Source: Thecamonas trahens ATCC 50062
Lineage: Eukaryota; Apusozoa; Apusomonadida; Apusomonadidae
Direction of reading: 5' to 3'
Assembly (NCBI RefSeq): GCF_000142905.1
Contig: NW_013657676.1
Location: forward strand, 261,382-302,632
DNA length: 41,251 nt
The stretch's first letter is position 1, and every line of letters starts with the position of its first letter. Positions 27,301 to 35,945 of this stretch are shown here, in pieces. Below the pieces are notes generated by a model. The model was given only the letters and a program-made list of their open reading frames with translations. It was not told the origin of the DNA and searched no databases. The position numbers and the translations under genes were made by a program.

Positions 27301-30018
27301 CAAGCTGTCCGCGACGAGATGGCCGCCATCGAGTGGACCCTCCGCGACATGAAGTATCCTGGTGAGGCCGCCGAGACCTACGCCGACCTCACCGACCGCG
27401 ACATTGCCCGCTGGAGCGAGGCTGACATCGAGACCTTTGTCTCGGCGTACTACGCACAGATGGCCCGCCGCAACTCTCGTGAGCGCGCCCGCCGCAAGGC
27501 ACTCCAGCAGGACACCGCTGGCGCCGCCCGCCGCAAGCAGGCTCAAGGTCGGTACAAGGCCCCGATCCCGGTCTCGGTCGCCGATGCCGGCGACAACGCT
27601 GGCGTCGAAGCTGGTGGCGTTTATGGGGCGGAAAAGGCCAAGTCGGTGTTTGCCGCTGCCAAGGCCAAGCTCGCTGGTGCGCTGGGCTCGGGCTCAAGCT
27701 CGGGCTCGGGCTCGTACACCGAAGAGGAAGAGTACTCGGCAGTCGAGGGCAGCTACAAGCTCTCAGCCCGCTACAATGCCTCGTCGTACGGATCTGATGT
27801 CGAGGTGTGGGAGGAGGAAGAGGGCTCGTCGTACTCGGCGTCGTACTCGATGTCGATGCTGTCGATCTCGGCCAACGACAGGATGGCAGAGCTTGCCGGC
27901 AACATGCCGGTCATTGGCGGTGCCACGCTCGAGGGCCGCATGGGCGCGGATGAGGCCGATCTCTTTGGCCTCGCCCACAACGAGGAACTGTCGGCCGAGG
28001 ACTTTGGCGAGCCGGGCCTGGTCGACCACCGCTCAAACGTGGTCCAAGCTTCAGCAGCGACTAAGAACCGGGCCAAGGCCAAGGCGTTCCGCAGCAGCAA
28101 CGTGACAGCGCTCAAGACCCCGCTCCGGCCGCTCACCTCGCGCCGGTACAAGGAGGCGCTCAAGGCCGCGTCCGAGTACTCGTCGGGCTGGGACGACTCG
28201 GACATTTCCGAGTCGTCGTGGTCGCGTCTGGGCGCCGACCTGTTCAAGGGCGGCGCCGACGCCGGTGACATTGCGCAGGGCGCGCTCGGCGACTGCTGGT
28301 TCCTGGCCTCGATTGCCGCCGCGGCTGCGCACCAGAGCGGCGGCATCATTCCCACCACCTTTGGCAAGTCGAACCCGTCCGGTGAGCGTGGGGTGTACGC
28401 AGCGCGGTTTTACAAGGATGGCGTGTGGCGTGAAGTCCTTGTCAACGACAAGGTGCCCAGGGCCGGCGGCGAGCCGCTGTTTGCGCGGTCGACAGACCCC
28501 AACGAAGCATGGGTCTCGGTCATCGAGAAGGCGTACGCCAAGCTCCACGGCGGGTACCAGGCGCTCGAGGGTGGGTTCATCCACGAGGGTCTCGCCGACC
28601 TCACTGGCGGCGTGCCGTCGGCATACTGGTTCTCGGTCCCCTCGGTCCAGCAAAAGGTGGCGTCGGGTGAGCTCTTCCAGGACCTCCTCCGCTGGAACTC
28701 GGAGGGCCATCTGCTCGGTGCAGGCTCGCAGGCCGGAACCGACACCCAGGTCATCGACGGCATTGTGCAGGGCCATGCATACTCGATCCTGGACGTCGCC
28801 GAGGTCGACGGCTTTTCGCTGCTCAAGCTCCGCAACCCGTGGGCCAAAACCGAGTGGGAAGGCCCGTGGTCTGACGCCGACACCAAGAACTGGACTCCGC
28901 GCCGCAAGGCCAAGGTCGGCTTTGTGGCCGGTGACGACGGCGAGTTCTGGATGGCCTTTGAGGACTTCCGCAAGCAGTTCTCGTCGCTCTTTGTCTGCCG
29001 CCTCTTCAATGGACCCGAGTGGCACCGCTACCGTGCCGCCGGTGCGTGGTCGGGCAAGGACGAGAACCACACCGTGTCATACTCGGTCACGTTCTCGCGC
29101 CCGACTCACGCATGCGTCATCCTCTCGCAGTACGATACCCGCGGCTCTGAGACCGAGCCCATCGCCATGCTCACCACCGTCTCCGACTCGTCCGGCAACA
29201 TTGTGTACCCCAACGCCGACTCGAACTTCTCCTACGACCGCGACGTCGTCATCGACAAGGAGTTTGACGCCGGCACCTACACCATTGCTGCACGCGCCTA
29301 TCCCGACCATCTGGACGCTGCTGCCGCCCCGGTCAAGTTCTTTGTCACGCTCCTCGCCCACTCGTACCCGGCCAAGGTCGACAAACCGTTTGTGACCGTC
29401 GAGACCGGCAACAACCTCGTGGCAGTCGCCACTGCGCCCGCGCCTGCACCCGCCGTTGCCGTAGCCTCGAGCGTCAGCAGCGCGTCGGGCGACCATGATT
29501 TGCTCGGCTCAGACGACTCGGACGCTGTCGGCGTTGCGCCCGCGCCCAAGGCTGATCCCGCTGACGACGGTGGCGACGAGACAACAGACGCTTACACCTT
29601 TGTGACTGCCTCGGGCACCGACAGCGGTGATGATTCGGCCGAAGCCGAGGCCGAGGCCGAAGCCGAAGCCGAAGCGAAGGGCTCGAGCTCTGTCTCGGAA
29701 TCGTCCTCGGGTTCGGCCTCGGGTTCGGCCTCGGGTTCGGCCTCGGGTTCGGCCTCGGGTTCGGCCTCGGGTTCGGCCTCGGGTTCGGCCTCGGGTTCGG
29801 CCTCGGGTTCGGCCTCGGGTTCGGCCTCGGGTTCGGCCTCGGGTTCGGCCTCGGGTTCGGCTTCAGGTTCAGCCTCGGCCTCGGCCTCGGGCTCAGCCTC
29901 GGGTTCGGCCTCGGGTTCGGCCTCGGGTTCGGCCTCGGGTTCGGCCTCGGGTTCAGCCTCGGGTTCGGCCTCGGGCTCGGGCTCAGCCTCGGGCTCATCG
30001 TATTCCTCAACATCGTAA
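24390..30018 (+). CDS. Transmembrane (DEK1/TML-type) calpain cysteine protease
   Basis: About 1853 residues. The N-terminal ~860 residues hold around 20 hydrophobic spans (for example [32 protein letters not shown]) with a Ser/Ala loop near 363-390. A cytosolic juxtamembrane region follows. The CysPc protease core (~1246-1517) has the complete triad: Cys1280 ([11 protein letters not shown]), His1440 (VQGHAYSIL) and Asn1460 (LKLRNPWAK). A CBSW/C2-like beta domain (~1518-1645) follows, then an acidic tail and a long SASG repeat ending SSYSSTS. Multi-span + loop + CysPc + CBSW is the plan of plant DEK1, a calcium-activated protease releasing its own calpain part. The frame opens at an acceptor (CTACAG|TGGCC) with no ATG. 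Joining it to AAA|GTACGC at 24390 creates ATG GCC across the splice, so the start codon is split A|TG. The N-gap upstream leaves other first exons possible. Confidence 0.93.
24391..24457 (+). other. Calpain intron splitting the start codon (67 bp)
   Basis: Donor CCAAA|GTACGC and acceptor ATCTACAG|TGG. The donor matches the GTACGY used by other introns here, and a branch-point-like TTTAACTCAC lies about 20 bases before the acceptor. The join creates ATG from A + TG. It is shorter than the other six introns. Confidence 0.65.
29705..29997. repeat. 12-bp tandem repeat encoding (SASG)n
   Basis: About 24 near-identical copies of the 12-base unit GCCTCGGGTTCG inside the calpain C-terminus, with a few units carrying TTCAGG or GCCTCGGCC variants. 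Each unit adds Ser-Ala-Ser-Gly. It is preceded at about 29641-29677 by an (EA)n stretch. The near-identity at silent positions suggests recent expansion by slippage. Confidence 0.95.
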
Positions 30019-30055
30019 CAAGCCCAGCACTCTCTTTTTACTCATCTTGGTGGCG

Positions 30056-30933
30056 TCAGCAGCCGCAGCCCTTGTTCTTGTACTCGATGTCAAGCTTGAC
30101 GGGAGCAAAGGTGTCACCGTCGTTGTGCGACGAGAGGCGGTGCGCCTTGACCGACATCCGCATAAAGGCCTCGGTCACGCCCACATCGTCCTTGGCCGAT
30201 GTCTCAAAATGGTCCTCGGCGTCGATGCCCACGCTCGCCATCCAGTCGAGCGCGTCGGCAACGGCCACCTGCCGCTCGGCCGGATCAAAGTCGGTCTTGT
30301 TGCCCACAATAACAAACGGAAAGTCGCGCGCTTCGGCCGAGTTGGCGTCAGAGAACCGATTCCGCAGGAACTCATCGCGCCAAAGAGTCAGTCGCTCCAA
30401 CGTCGACTTGATGTTAACGTCGTAGACCAGGAGGCAGCAGTCTGCACCACGATAGTATGCCGAAGCCAACGACTGGAACCGCTCCTGTCCGGCAGTATCC
30501 CACAGCTGCACCGTCACCTGAGCATCATCCACGATCACCTCCTTGGACATAAAGTCGGCGCCTATCACCATGCCCCGTCCCATTCACGTCCCATTCCGGT
30601 CAGAAGCCGTGCACCACCACCACCGCAGACCACACACGCCAGCACACACACGCCAGCACACACCGCAAGCACACACGCGCAAGCACATACACATACACAT
30701 ACACATACACGTACACACATGCGTAAGTCCTCCGCCCCCACCTCCCCCCCCCCCCCCCCCCATTCCCTCCTCCTCCTCCTCCTTCCCCACGTACCAATGG
30801 TGGCCTTGTAATGGGTGGAGAACGTCCGGTTGACGTAACGATGCAGAAGGGCAGTCTTGCCCACGCCCGAGTCACCCAGCACCACAGCCTTCAGCAGCTG
30901 CTTCCGCCGCAGTCCGCCCGATGAAGACATCAT
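30056..30933 (-). CDS. Rab7-family small GTPase, two exons
   Basis: Rab7 controls late-endosome and lysosome traffic. Exon 1 (30933-30795) encodes the P-loop [16 protein letters not shown] and ends in KATI plus one base. Exon 2 (30561-30056) continues [47 protein letters not shown] (NKxD) and FETSAKDD (SAK). The join gives YKATIGADF, the characteristic switch I of Rab7. The C-terminus KNKGCGC is a CxC double geranylgeranylation site. The length is 214 residues. The insert [12 protein letters not shown] before the NKxD strand is slightly longer than in animal Rab7 and richer in acids. The upstream GTG at 30942 is not a eukaryotic start, so ATG 30933 (or 30930) was chosen. Confidence 0.95.
30562..30794 (-). 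other. Rab7 intron (233 bp)
   Basis: Coding-strand donor CCATTG|GTACGT and acceptor GGTGATAG|GCG, phase 1, at the Rab switch I codon for Gly. It contains an 18-base homopolymer (30744-30761) and TG-rich repeats. Confidence 0.92.
30744..30761. repeat. Poly-C run in Rab7 intron
   Basis: Eighteen C on the plus strand, poly-G on the Rab7 coding strand, next to CA/CG-rich repeats at 30640-30720. Confidence 0.9.
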
Positions 30934-31110
30934 CCTTTGCACTCGCTGCAGTCGGGTACTGTACCGTGCCGTACCTCGTCTGCCGTCTCACTTCCGCACG
31001 TGCCTGCCAGGCCGGTGTCGCTGCCTGCAGGCACCCGCATGGAAGCCGACGTCGATCGCCGCGCAGGCACACACAACACGCACTGACCTCGCTACTATTT
31101 ACTGCACGAC

Positions 31111-32205
31111 TTAGAGGCTTTCGACAAGTGCACGGAGGGCATTGAGCTCGGTGGCTAGGGCATCGATCTTGGCAACGACGGCGGCCTTGGCCGAGGCGTC
31201 GGCGCCTGCTGGCGCGGGCGGGGCGAGGCCAGGCACAACCGACGCAATGTGGACCAGGATGTTGTGGCGCATCTGGAACATCTCGCGCTTGGACTCGGAG
31301 ACATCTGGCGACTGGATGAGCTGCCCGATGCGGGCCATCTGCTTGGTCACAAACTCGTCGCCGTTCTTGATCATGCCCCGGAGAACAGTGGCGTAGAACT
31401 CGGCGGCGCCGGGCTCGCCGCCCTTGATCCGCGATGCCAACTTCTCCACCGCCGCGTTCTTGGCAGCCTCGTCGCTGGCCTTGGCGAACGACTTGACGTA
31501 GCGTGCGGCCGAGGCAAGGACGCCAAAGGTGGTGTCAACAGCCGGCGCAGCCTCGCCAAACACCCGCTTGTGGCCGGTCTTCTTGTTGATAAACTCGGTG
31601 AGCGCCTCGCCCGAGCGCCCGCCAGCGTACTTTTCGCCATCGCTTCCTGCGCCCTTACCATAGAACATCATGGTGGGGTAGCCCGAGACGCCAGCCTTGC
31701 GCGCGGCACCCGAATGAACGGTGGCGTCGAGCTTGGCGATGACCACGTCCTTCACCCCGGCAAAGGTCGTGCCCAGTTTGGCGTACGTCGGTGCCAGGTT
31801 CTTGCAATGGCCGCACCATGGCGCGTAGAACTCAACAAAGACAGCCTTGCCCGGATCGTTGACTACGGCGTCAAAGGTGGCATCGGTGAGGACCTTGACG
31901 TCGCCGTCGTCGACAGCCGCTGCAGCGTTCCCGTTCCCGCCCGCGCTCGCTCCGCCTGCTCCGCCCTTGGGAAAGGCCTTGTACGCCTCACCCTCCCCGC
32001 ACTGCTTGTTGGCAAAGCCGCCGCAGATGCGCTTGATGGGGCACCATCCGTAGCCTGCCGCCACGCACGCCTTGCAGTCGGTCCACTGCGAGAAGTCGAC
32101 CCGTCCGCCGGCCACGGGCGCCGCCAGGGCCGCCACCACTGCTGCCAGCACCACTGCCGCCACCACTACCGCTGAGGGCATTCGCCAATGCCGAGTATGC
32201 GCCAT
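31111..32205 (-). CDS. ER protein disulfide isomerase, PSI-like + thioredoxin + ERp29 C-domain
   Basis: About 364 residues. A signal peptide is clear (AHTRHWRMPSAVVVAAVVLAA to APVAGG). It is followed by a small Cys-rich segment at ~37-70 (WTDCKACVAAGYGWCPIKR, then ICGGFANKQC) resembling a PSI-type Cys knot. A Gly/Ala linker leads to one thioredoxin domain (~100-215) with the active site WCGHC (Cys131, Cys134), KLDATV, and the cis-Pro loop SGYPTMMFY. The last ~120 residues match the helical ERp29c/PDI-D domain (AEFYATVLRGMIKNG, FVTKQMARIGQLI). The enzyme forms or isomerises disulfides in the ER lumen. The C-terminus is VESL with no KDEL signal. In some single-domain PDI-D proteins the D domain itself provides retention, which may apply here. 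A start at 32181 is an alternative. Confidence 0.93.
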   Translation of the reverse strand: MAHTRHWRMPSAVVVAAVVLAAVVAALAAPVAGGRVDFSQWTDCKACVAAGYGWCPIKRICGGFANKQCGEGEAYKAFPKGGAGGASAGGNGNAAAAVDDGDVKVLTDATFDAVVNDPGKAVFVEFYAPWCGHCKNLAPTYAKLGTTFAGVKDVVIAKLDATVHSGAARKAGVSGYPTMMFYGKGAGSDGEKYAGGRSGEALTEFINKKTGHKRVFGEAAPAVDTTFGVLASAARYVKSFAKASDEAAKNAAVEKLASRIKGGEPGAAEFYATVLRGMIKNGDEFVTKQMARIGQLIQSPDVSESKREMFQMRHNILVHIASVVPGLAPPAPAGADASAKAAVVAKIDALATELNALRALVESL

Positions 32206-32399
32206 GTGTCCAGTCTGCTGGTGTTTTCTTGCGAGAGAAGTGCGCCCTGCCCTGCAACTGCCTGTGGTGGTGTCGGCCGGGTGCAGCCATGGCCAGTCAG
32301 TCGGCCTGCTGTTTACGCCCAAGGAGGATGCTGTCTCATCCGGAGCGATAGATACAGAAGCATGAAGTCCGGGGGGCAGTGGCGGCGTCCGCCATTGGC

Positions 32400-35393
32400 T
32401 CAGCGACGACGACGCGCACGGCCAGATCGGCCACGCTTGGGTCGCTCAAGCTTGGCCAGCTCGAGCTCGCGCCGCAGCCGCTTCGCCTCGGGCGATCGAA
32501 GGTGGTTGAGCACTCGTCGCCGCTCCGACGCCGCCGACGAGCCGCCGGCAGTCATCGACGCGTGGAGCTCGACGTCGGTGGCCGACATGAAGCCCTGTGG
32601 AACAGACTTGAGGTGCGCGATCCGCGAGCCCGGTGAGGTCTTGGTCGGGGAAACGCTGGCGCTCATGCGGCCGCCTCGCGGCGGACTGCCTCGAGGCGGA
32701 CTGCCACGCCCGCGTCCGCGCCCGCGCCAGCGCCCACGCCCGCGTCCGCGTCCGCGTCCGCGGACAATCGTCACCGGCGCAGTCCGCGAAGAAAATATCG
32801 GTTGAGACCGGTGCAGCGACGGCTGCGACGACGAGAGATCCGAGAGGGCGGCGTGCGCACGCGAGTTCGAGGCAATGAGCTCGGTGACAGACTTCAGGAG
32901 CAGCTTATTCTGCTCGCGCAGCTCACGCATTTCGCGCTCCATCCGTGCCTCCCAACGTGAATAAGCCGGATCGTTGCCCGGTGGCGTCTCGTCCTGCGCC
33001 GCAGCAAGGTTCATCGCAGTCGCCTGCTCGGCAAGCTCCAGGTCCCACTGCAGCGTGTCCGATGTTTTGCCCGAGTCGTCGAGTTGTCGCTCGAGGACCG
33101 CAAGCTGGCGGGAGAGTGACGCGATCTGCTTGTCGCGCTCACACAGCTGCGCCCGGAGCTCAACCACTGCCGGTGCATCCGACACCATCGACCGGGTCTC
33201 CAGGTCTGCCCGCCTGCGCGAGTTGGTCCGCCGCGGTCCGCGTGCCACGGCGAGCCCGCTAGCCTCTTCGCGATGCTTCGCGTCATTAAGTTGCTGCAAC
33301 TTGTGCCGCTGCAGTTCGCGAAACTGTGGGCTCGGTGTTGCACCCGCCTCTTGGCCTCTGTCGGCCATGGACACGTCGATGTTGATGGTGGTTGGTGCAC
33401 CCGACGACGACCGCCGCCGCGCCCTCGACCGCAGGTGGGGAGTCATCTCCGCCCGCTCCCGCGGCCGCTGTGGGCCAGGTGAGACCGGCGGTGGTGAGCC
33501 GCCTATGACGAGCTCGTCGCCGCCCTCCTGCTCGCGATCAAGGTCGATGATCTCCACGTATGACGCCTCTTGGCGCGTCGACGTGTCGTACACCTTGGAG
33601 CTCGGCGACCGCTCGACCGCGTGCGTGCCACGACGCTCGGCCATGAGCACGGAGAGCTCGTCAACGTCGGCCGACTGCATGGCGTGCTCGGCAAAGATGG
33701 CGTCAAGCGTATTGCCCATCGGCGCCTCGGCCGCCGCCGCCGCGTCCCGCGGCGCCTCGTCATCCTCGTACTCGTACTCGTAGCCGTCAAGGGAGTCGAG
33801 TTTCACATCCAGATCCAGGCCGTGAACGTCCTCGTGGTGAGCTTCAGGTGGAGTCGAGACGCCGCCCGCTAGTTGTTCGGAGGTGGCTTGCGCCAATCGC
33901 GGAAGCGGCGGTGGGAGTGGGAGATTGATCGCAGGCCCGGGCTTGCGGGCATCCCACTCAAGAACTTCGGCCGGCGAGGCGCGGGCAAGCATGTCATACG
34001 CTGCACGCGACGACGCGACGTCGAGCGCACCGACTGTCCCAGTTGGCAGCTGAACAGTCACGCTCGGATCAGCACCTTCTTCGATCAGAGTGGCGAGGAC
34101 CTTGAGCGCATCGCCGCCCCAGTGCGCCTGGTACGCTGCAACCATGAGCGGCGTCCAGCCGCGGGCCGGGTCGGCGGCGACAATGGGAAAGTCCAGCTCG
34201 GCGCCCGCAAGTGAGAGGGCAGACACGACGCCCGGTGCGGCGGCAACGACAGCCCAGTCAAGCGGCGCGAGCCCAGCGTCGTCACGGACCTCAGGATCGG
34301 CGCCCAGCTCAAGCATGGTGTCGACAACCTGGGCGTGGCCGTGCGCGGCGGCGGCGGCGAGTGGCGTAAGCCCCAGAGGGCCGCGAGCGTCCGGATTCGC
34401 CCTCGAGTCCATGAAGAATTTGCACGCGCGGACCGAGCCCGAGCAGGCTGCCAACCAAAGTGGCTCGACAGAGAGTGCCGTGGGTGCGGCTGCCGATCGT
34501 GGAGCACCCCACCGCGGCGGGACGTCAAAGACGACACCGTCGGCGGCTGCCGAGTCGGCACCGGCCACGGCAAGGTCGATGACGGCGGCGTCCGCGCCAG
34601 CAGCAGCCGCCGCCAGCAGCGGCGTCAACCCGATGTTGTCGCGCAGTCCAAGACCAAGGTCGACGGCCGGAAGATGCTTGACCAGCCATGCCACACCCTG
34701 GGCGTAGCCGGCGGCGGCGGCCGTGTGGAGAGGGGTGCGGCCAAGAGCGTTGACGGCGGTTGCTGACGCACCCGACTCGACCAGCACGTCCAACGTGTGT
34801 GTCAGCGGTGCCTGCGGTGTGCATCCGAGCCCGCGAGCCGCAAGATGCAACGCTGTATTGCCGCTGCTGTCGGGCGCGTCGATGCCGAAGCGGGCCGAAG
34901 CCACAATGGCCTTCCGCAGCTCGGCCTCGGGCAGGTGGCGCTCCGCGGCGCGCCGGAGCTCAAAGCCCGGCAGCGCCCGGTCGCGGGAGCGGCGTTCGGC
35001 ATGCCCGCGCCACACGCCCTGCAGCGTCGTCGCCGCCGCCCGCTCGCGCTTGGCCTGAACCCGGGCGGCCCGCCCGCGCCACGCGGCCTGCAGCACCGCG
35101 GCAGCCTCGTTCTCATCGCCGCCTCCATCGCTCCGCCCGCCGTCGTCGTCGCCGTCGTCGTCGTCGTGCCCGCCAGCCCCATCGTAGTATCCATACTCGT
35201 AGTCATACTCGTCGTCGTACCCGTCGTCGTCCTGCTGGTCGTGGCTGGCCGTAGGTGTGGCCGATGGCCGCCGCGAGCCGGGCAGAGCCGGCATGCCTGG
35301 CGGGAGTGGGGCGCCCGGCGGCAGGCCATGCGAGGTCCGGCGGGAGGGCCCGGGCAGACCGCCACGAGGAGGAAAGGGAGGGAGGCCAGCCAT
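32400..35393 (-). CDS. Ankyrin-repeat protein with IQ motifs, coiled coil and RG-rich segment
   Basis: Single exon, about 997 residues, of unknown specific function. Residues 1-95 are Pro-rich and then very acidic (DDDGYDDEYDYEYGYYDG). Two IQ-like calmodulin-binding motifs follow (VLQAAWRGRAARVQ at ~100, TLQGVWRGHAERRS at ~123). Around eight ankyrin repeats span ~177-465, with typical units such as SGNTALHLAARGLG, LGRTPLHTAAAAGYA and LGLTPLAAAAAHGHA. An acidic linker, a predicted coiled coil at ~738-795 (LCERDKQIASLSRQLAVLERQ), and a second helix (MEREMRELREQNKLLLKSV) come next. An RG/RGR tract at ~873-897 could bind RNA or be arginine-methylated. The last ~80 residues are basic. It is a scaffold candidate. 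Calmodulin binding is suggested only by motif. The ATG at 35393 was chosen because upstream in-frame sequence is CA-repeat derived (CVCVC). Confidence 0.85.
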   Translation of the reverse strand: MAGLPPFPPRGGLPGPSRRTSHGLPPGAPLPPGMPALPGSRRPSATPTASHDQQDDDGYDDEYDYEYGYYDGAGGHDDDDGDDDGGRSDGGGDENEAAAVLQAAWRGRAARVQAKRERAAATTLQGVWRGHAERRSRDRALPGFELRRAAERHLPEAELRKAIVASARFGIDAPDSSGNTALHLAARGLGCTPQAPLTHTLDVLVESGASATAVNALGRTPLHTAAAAGYAQGVAWLVKHLPAVDLGLGLRDNIGLTPLLAAAAAGADAAVIDLAVAGADSAAADGVVFDVPPRWGAPRSAAAPTALSVEPLWLAACSGSVRACKFFMDSRANPDARGPLGLTPLAAAAAHGHAQVVDTMLELGADPEVRDDAGLAPLDWAVVAAAPGVVSALSLAGAELDFPIVAADPARGWTPLMVAAYQAHWGGDALKVLATLIEEGADPSVTVQLPTGTVGALDVASSRAAYDMLARASPAEVLEWDARKPGPAINLPLPPPLPRLAQATSEQLAGGVSTPPEAHHEDVHGLDLDVKLDSLDGYEYEYEDDEAPRDAAAAAEAPMGNTLDAIFAEHAMQSADVDELSVLMAERRGTHAVERSPSSKVYDTSTRQEASYVEIIDLDREQEGGDELVIGGSPPPVSPGPQRPRERAEMTPHLRSRARRRSSSGAPTTINIDVSMADRGQEAGATPSPQFRELQRHKLQQLNDAKHREEASGLAVARGPRRTNSRRRADLETRSMVSDAPAVVELRAQLCERDKQIASLSRQLAVLERQLDDSGKTSDTLQWDLELAEQATAMNLAAAQDETPPGNDPAYSRWEARMEREMRELREQNKLLLKSVTELIASNSRAHAALSDLSSSQPSLHRSQPIFSSRTAPVTIVRGRGRGRGRGRWRGRGRGRGSPPRGSPPRGGRMSASVSPTKTSPGSRIAHLKSVPQGFMSATDVELHASMTAGGSSAASERRRVLNHLRSPEAKRLRRELELAKLERPKRGRSGRARRRR
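32709..32763. repeat. GC-rich hexanucleotide-like repeat encoding RGR
   Basis: Approximate CGCGTC/CGCGCC repeats on the plus strand, translated on the minus strand as RGRGRGRGRWRGRGRGRG in the ankyrin protein. Confidence 0.85.
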
Positions 35394-35945
35394 GCACCAC
35401 CGTAGCCGAAGAAGGGGATGGGCGCAAAGTGGAGTGGGAAAGGGATGGCTGCGAGTGTGGCCGCACAGACTTGCGCCGAGTCGGTGGCGACGGCAGTGAA
35501 CGGCAGTGGAAGTTGGGCCCCGCCTGGCACACACGATGCGTGGCCCATGGCAGGCGAAAAGGCGCGATCTGATGAGTACCCCCCCACACACACACACACA
35601 AACAGATATGTATATACACGTACGCACACACGCACATCAAACACACACACAAGCAAACGCACATGCGCTCACTCGCTCGATCTGCGCCCATTGCCGCAAT
35701 CGGTGGCACGAGAAGCCAACTCATCAGGCGGCCAGCTTGCCGAGCCACCCAACCACACGTCGGCCAACTGCCAACCACCCCCCCCCCCACTGCCAGCCAT
35801 GCAAGCCCCACATGCGAGAATTCCAATTTCCTATCAACCTGTTTTCCGCAAACCCTCGCTCCCCCCCCCCCCTCCCTTCCCGTCCCACCCCTTCCGTGCT
35901 GCATACCTCACCCGACCATCTTCTCAAGGTCGGGCGACGGTGTTC
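35394..35945. other. Divergent intergenic region, ankyrin protein / DUF1765-like gene
   Basis: A 552-base region between divergent starts. It contains a CA repeat at about 35585-35601, further CA-rich sequence around 35626-35652, and poly-C runs near 35779-35788 and 35861-35872. A GTACGC at 35620 matches the donor consensus of this genome, and CTTCTCAAG at 35922-35930 could be an acceptor, so a 5'-UTR intron of the plus-strand gene is possible but unproven. No other gene is seen. Confidence 0.6.

Noticed and set aside
29705-29997. CRISPR-like regular repeat
   Set aside because: The 12-base units are directly contiguous with no unique spacers and encode an in-frame low-complexity tail in a eukaryotic gene.
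29474-30811. Arg-Pro-Asn and Val-Arg-Pro repeat proteins over the SASG region
   Set aside because: They are alternative-frame readings of the 12-base repeat. The calpain frame continues through the repeat and explains it.
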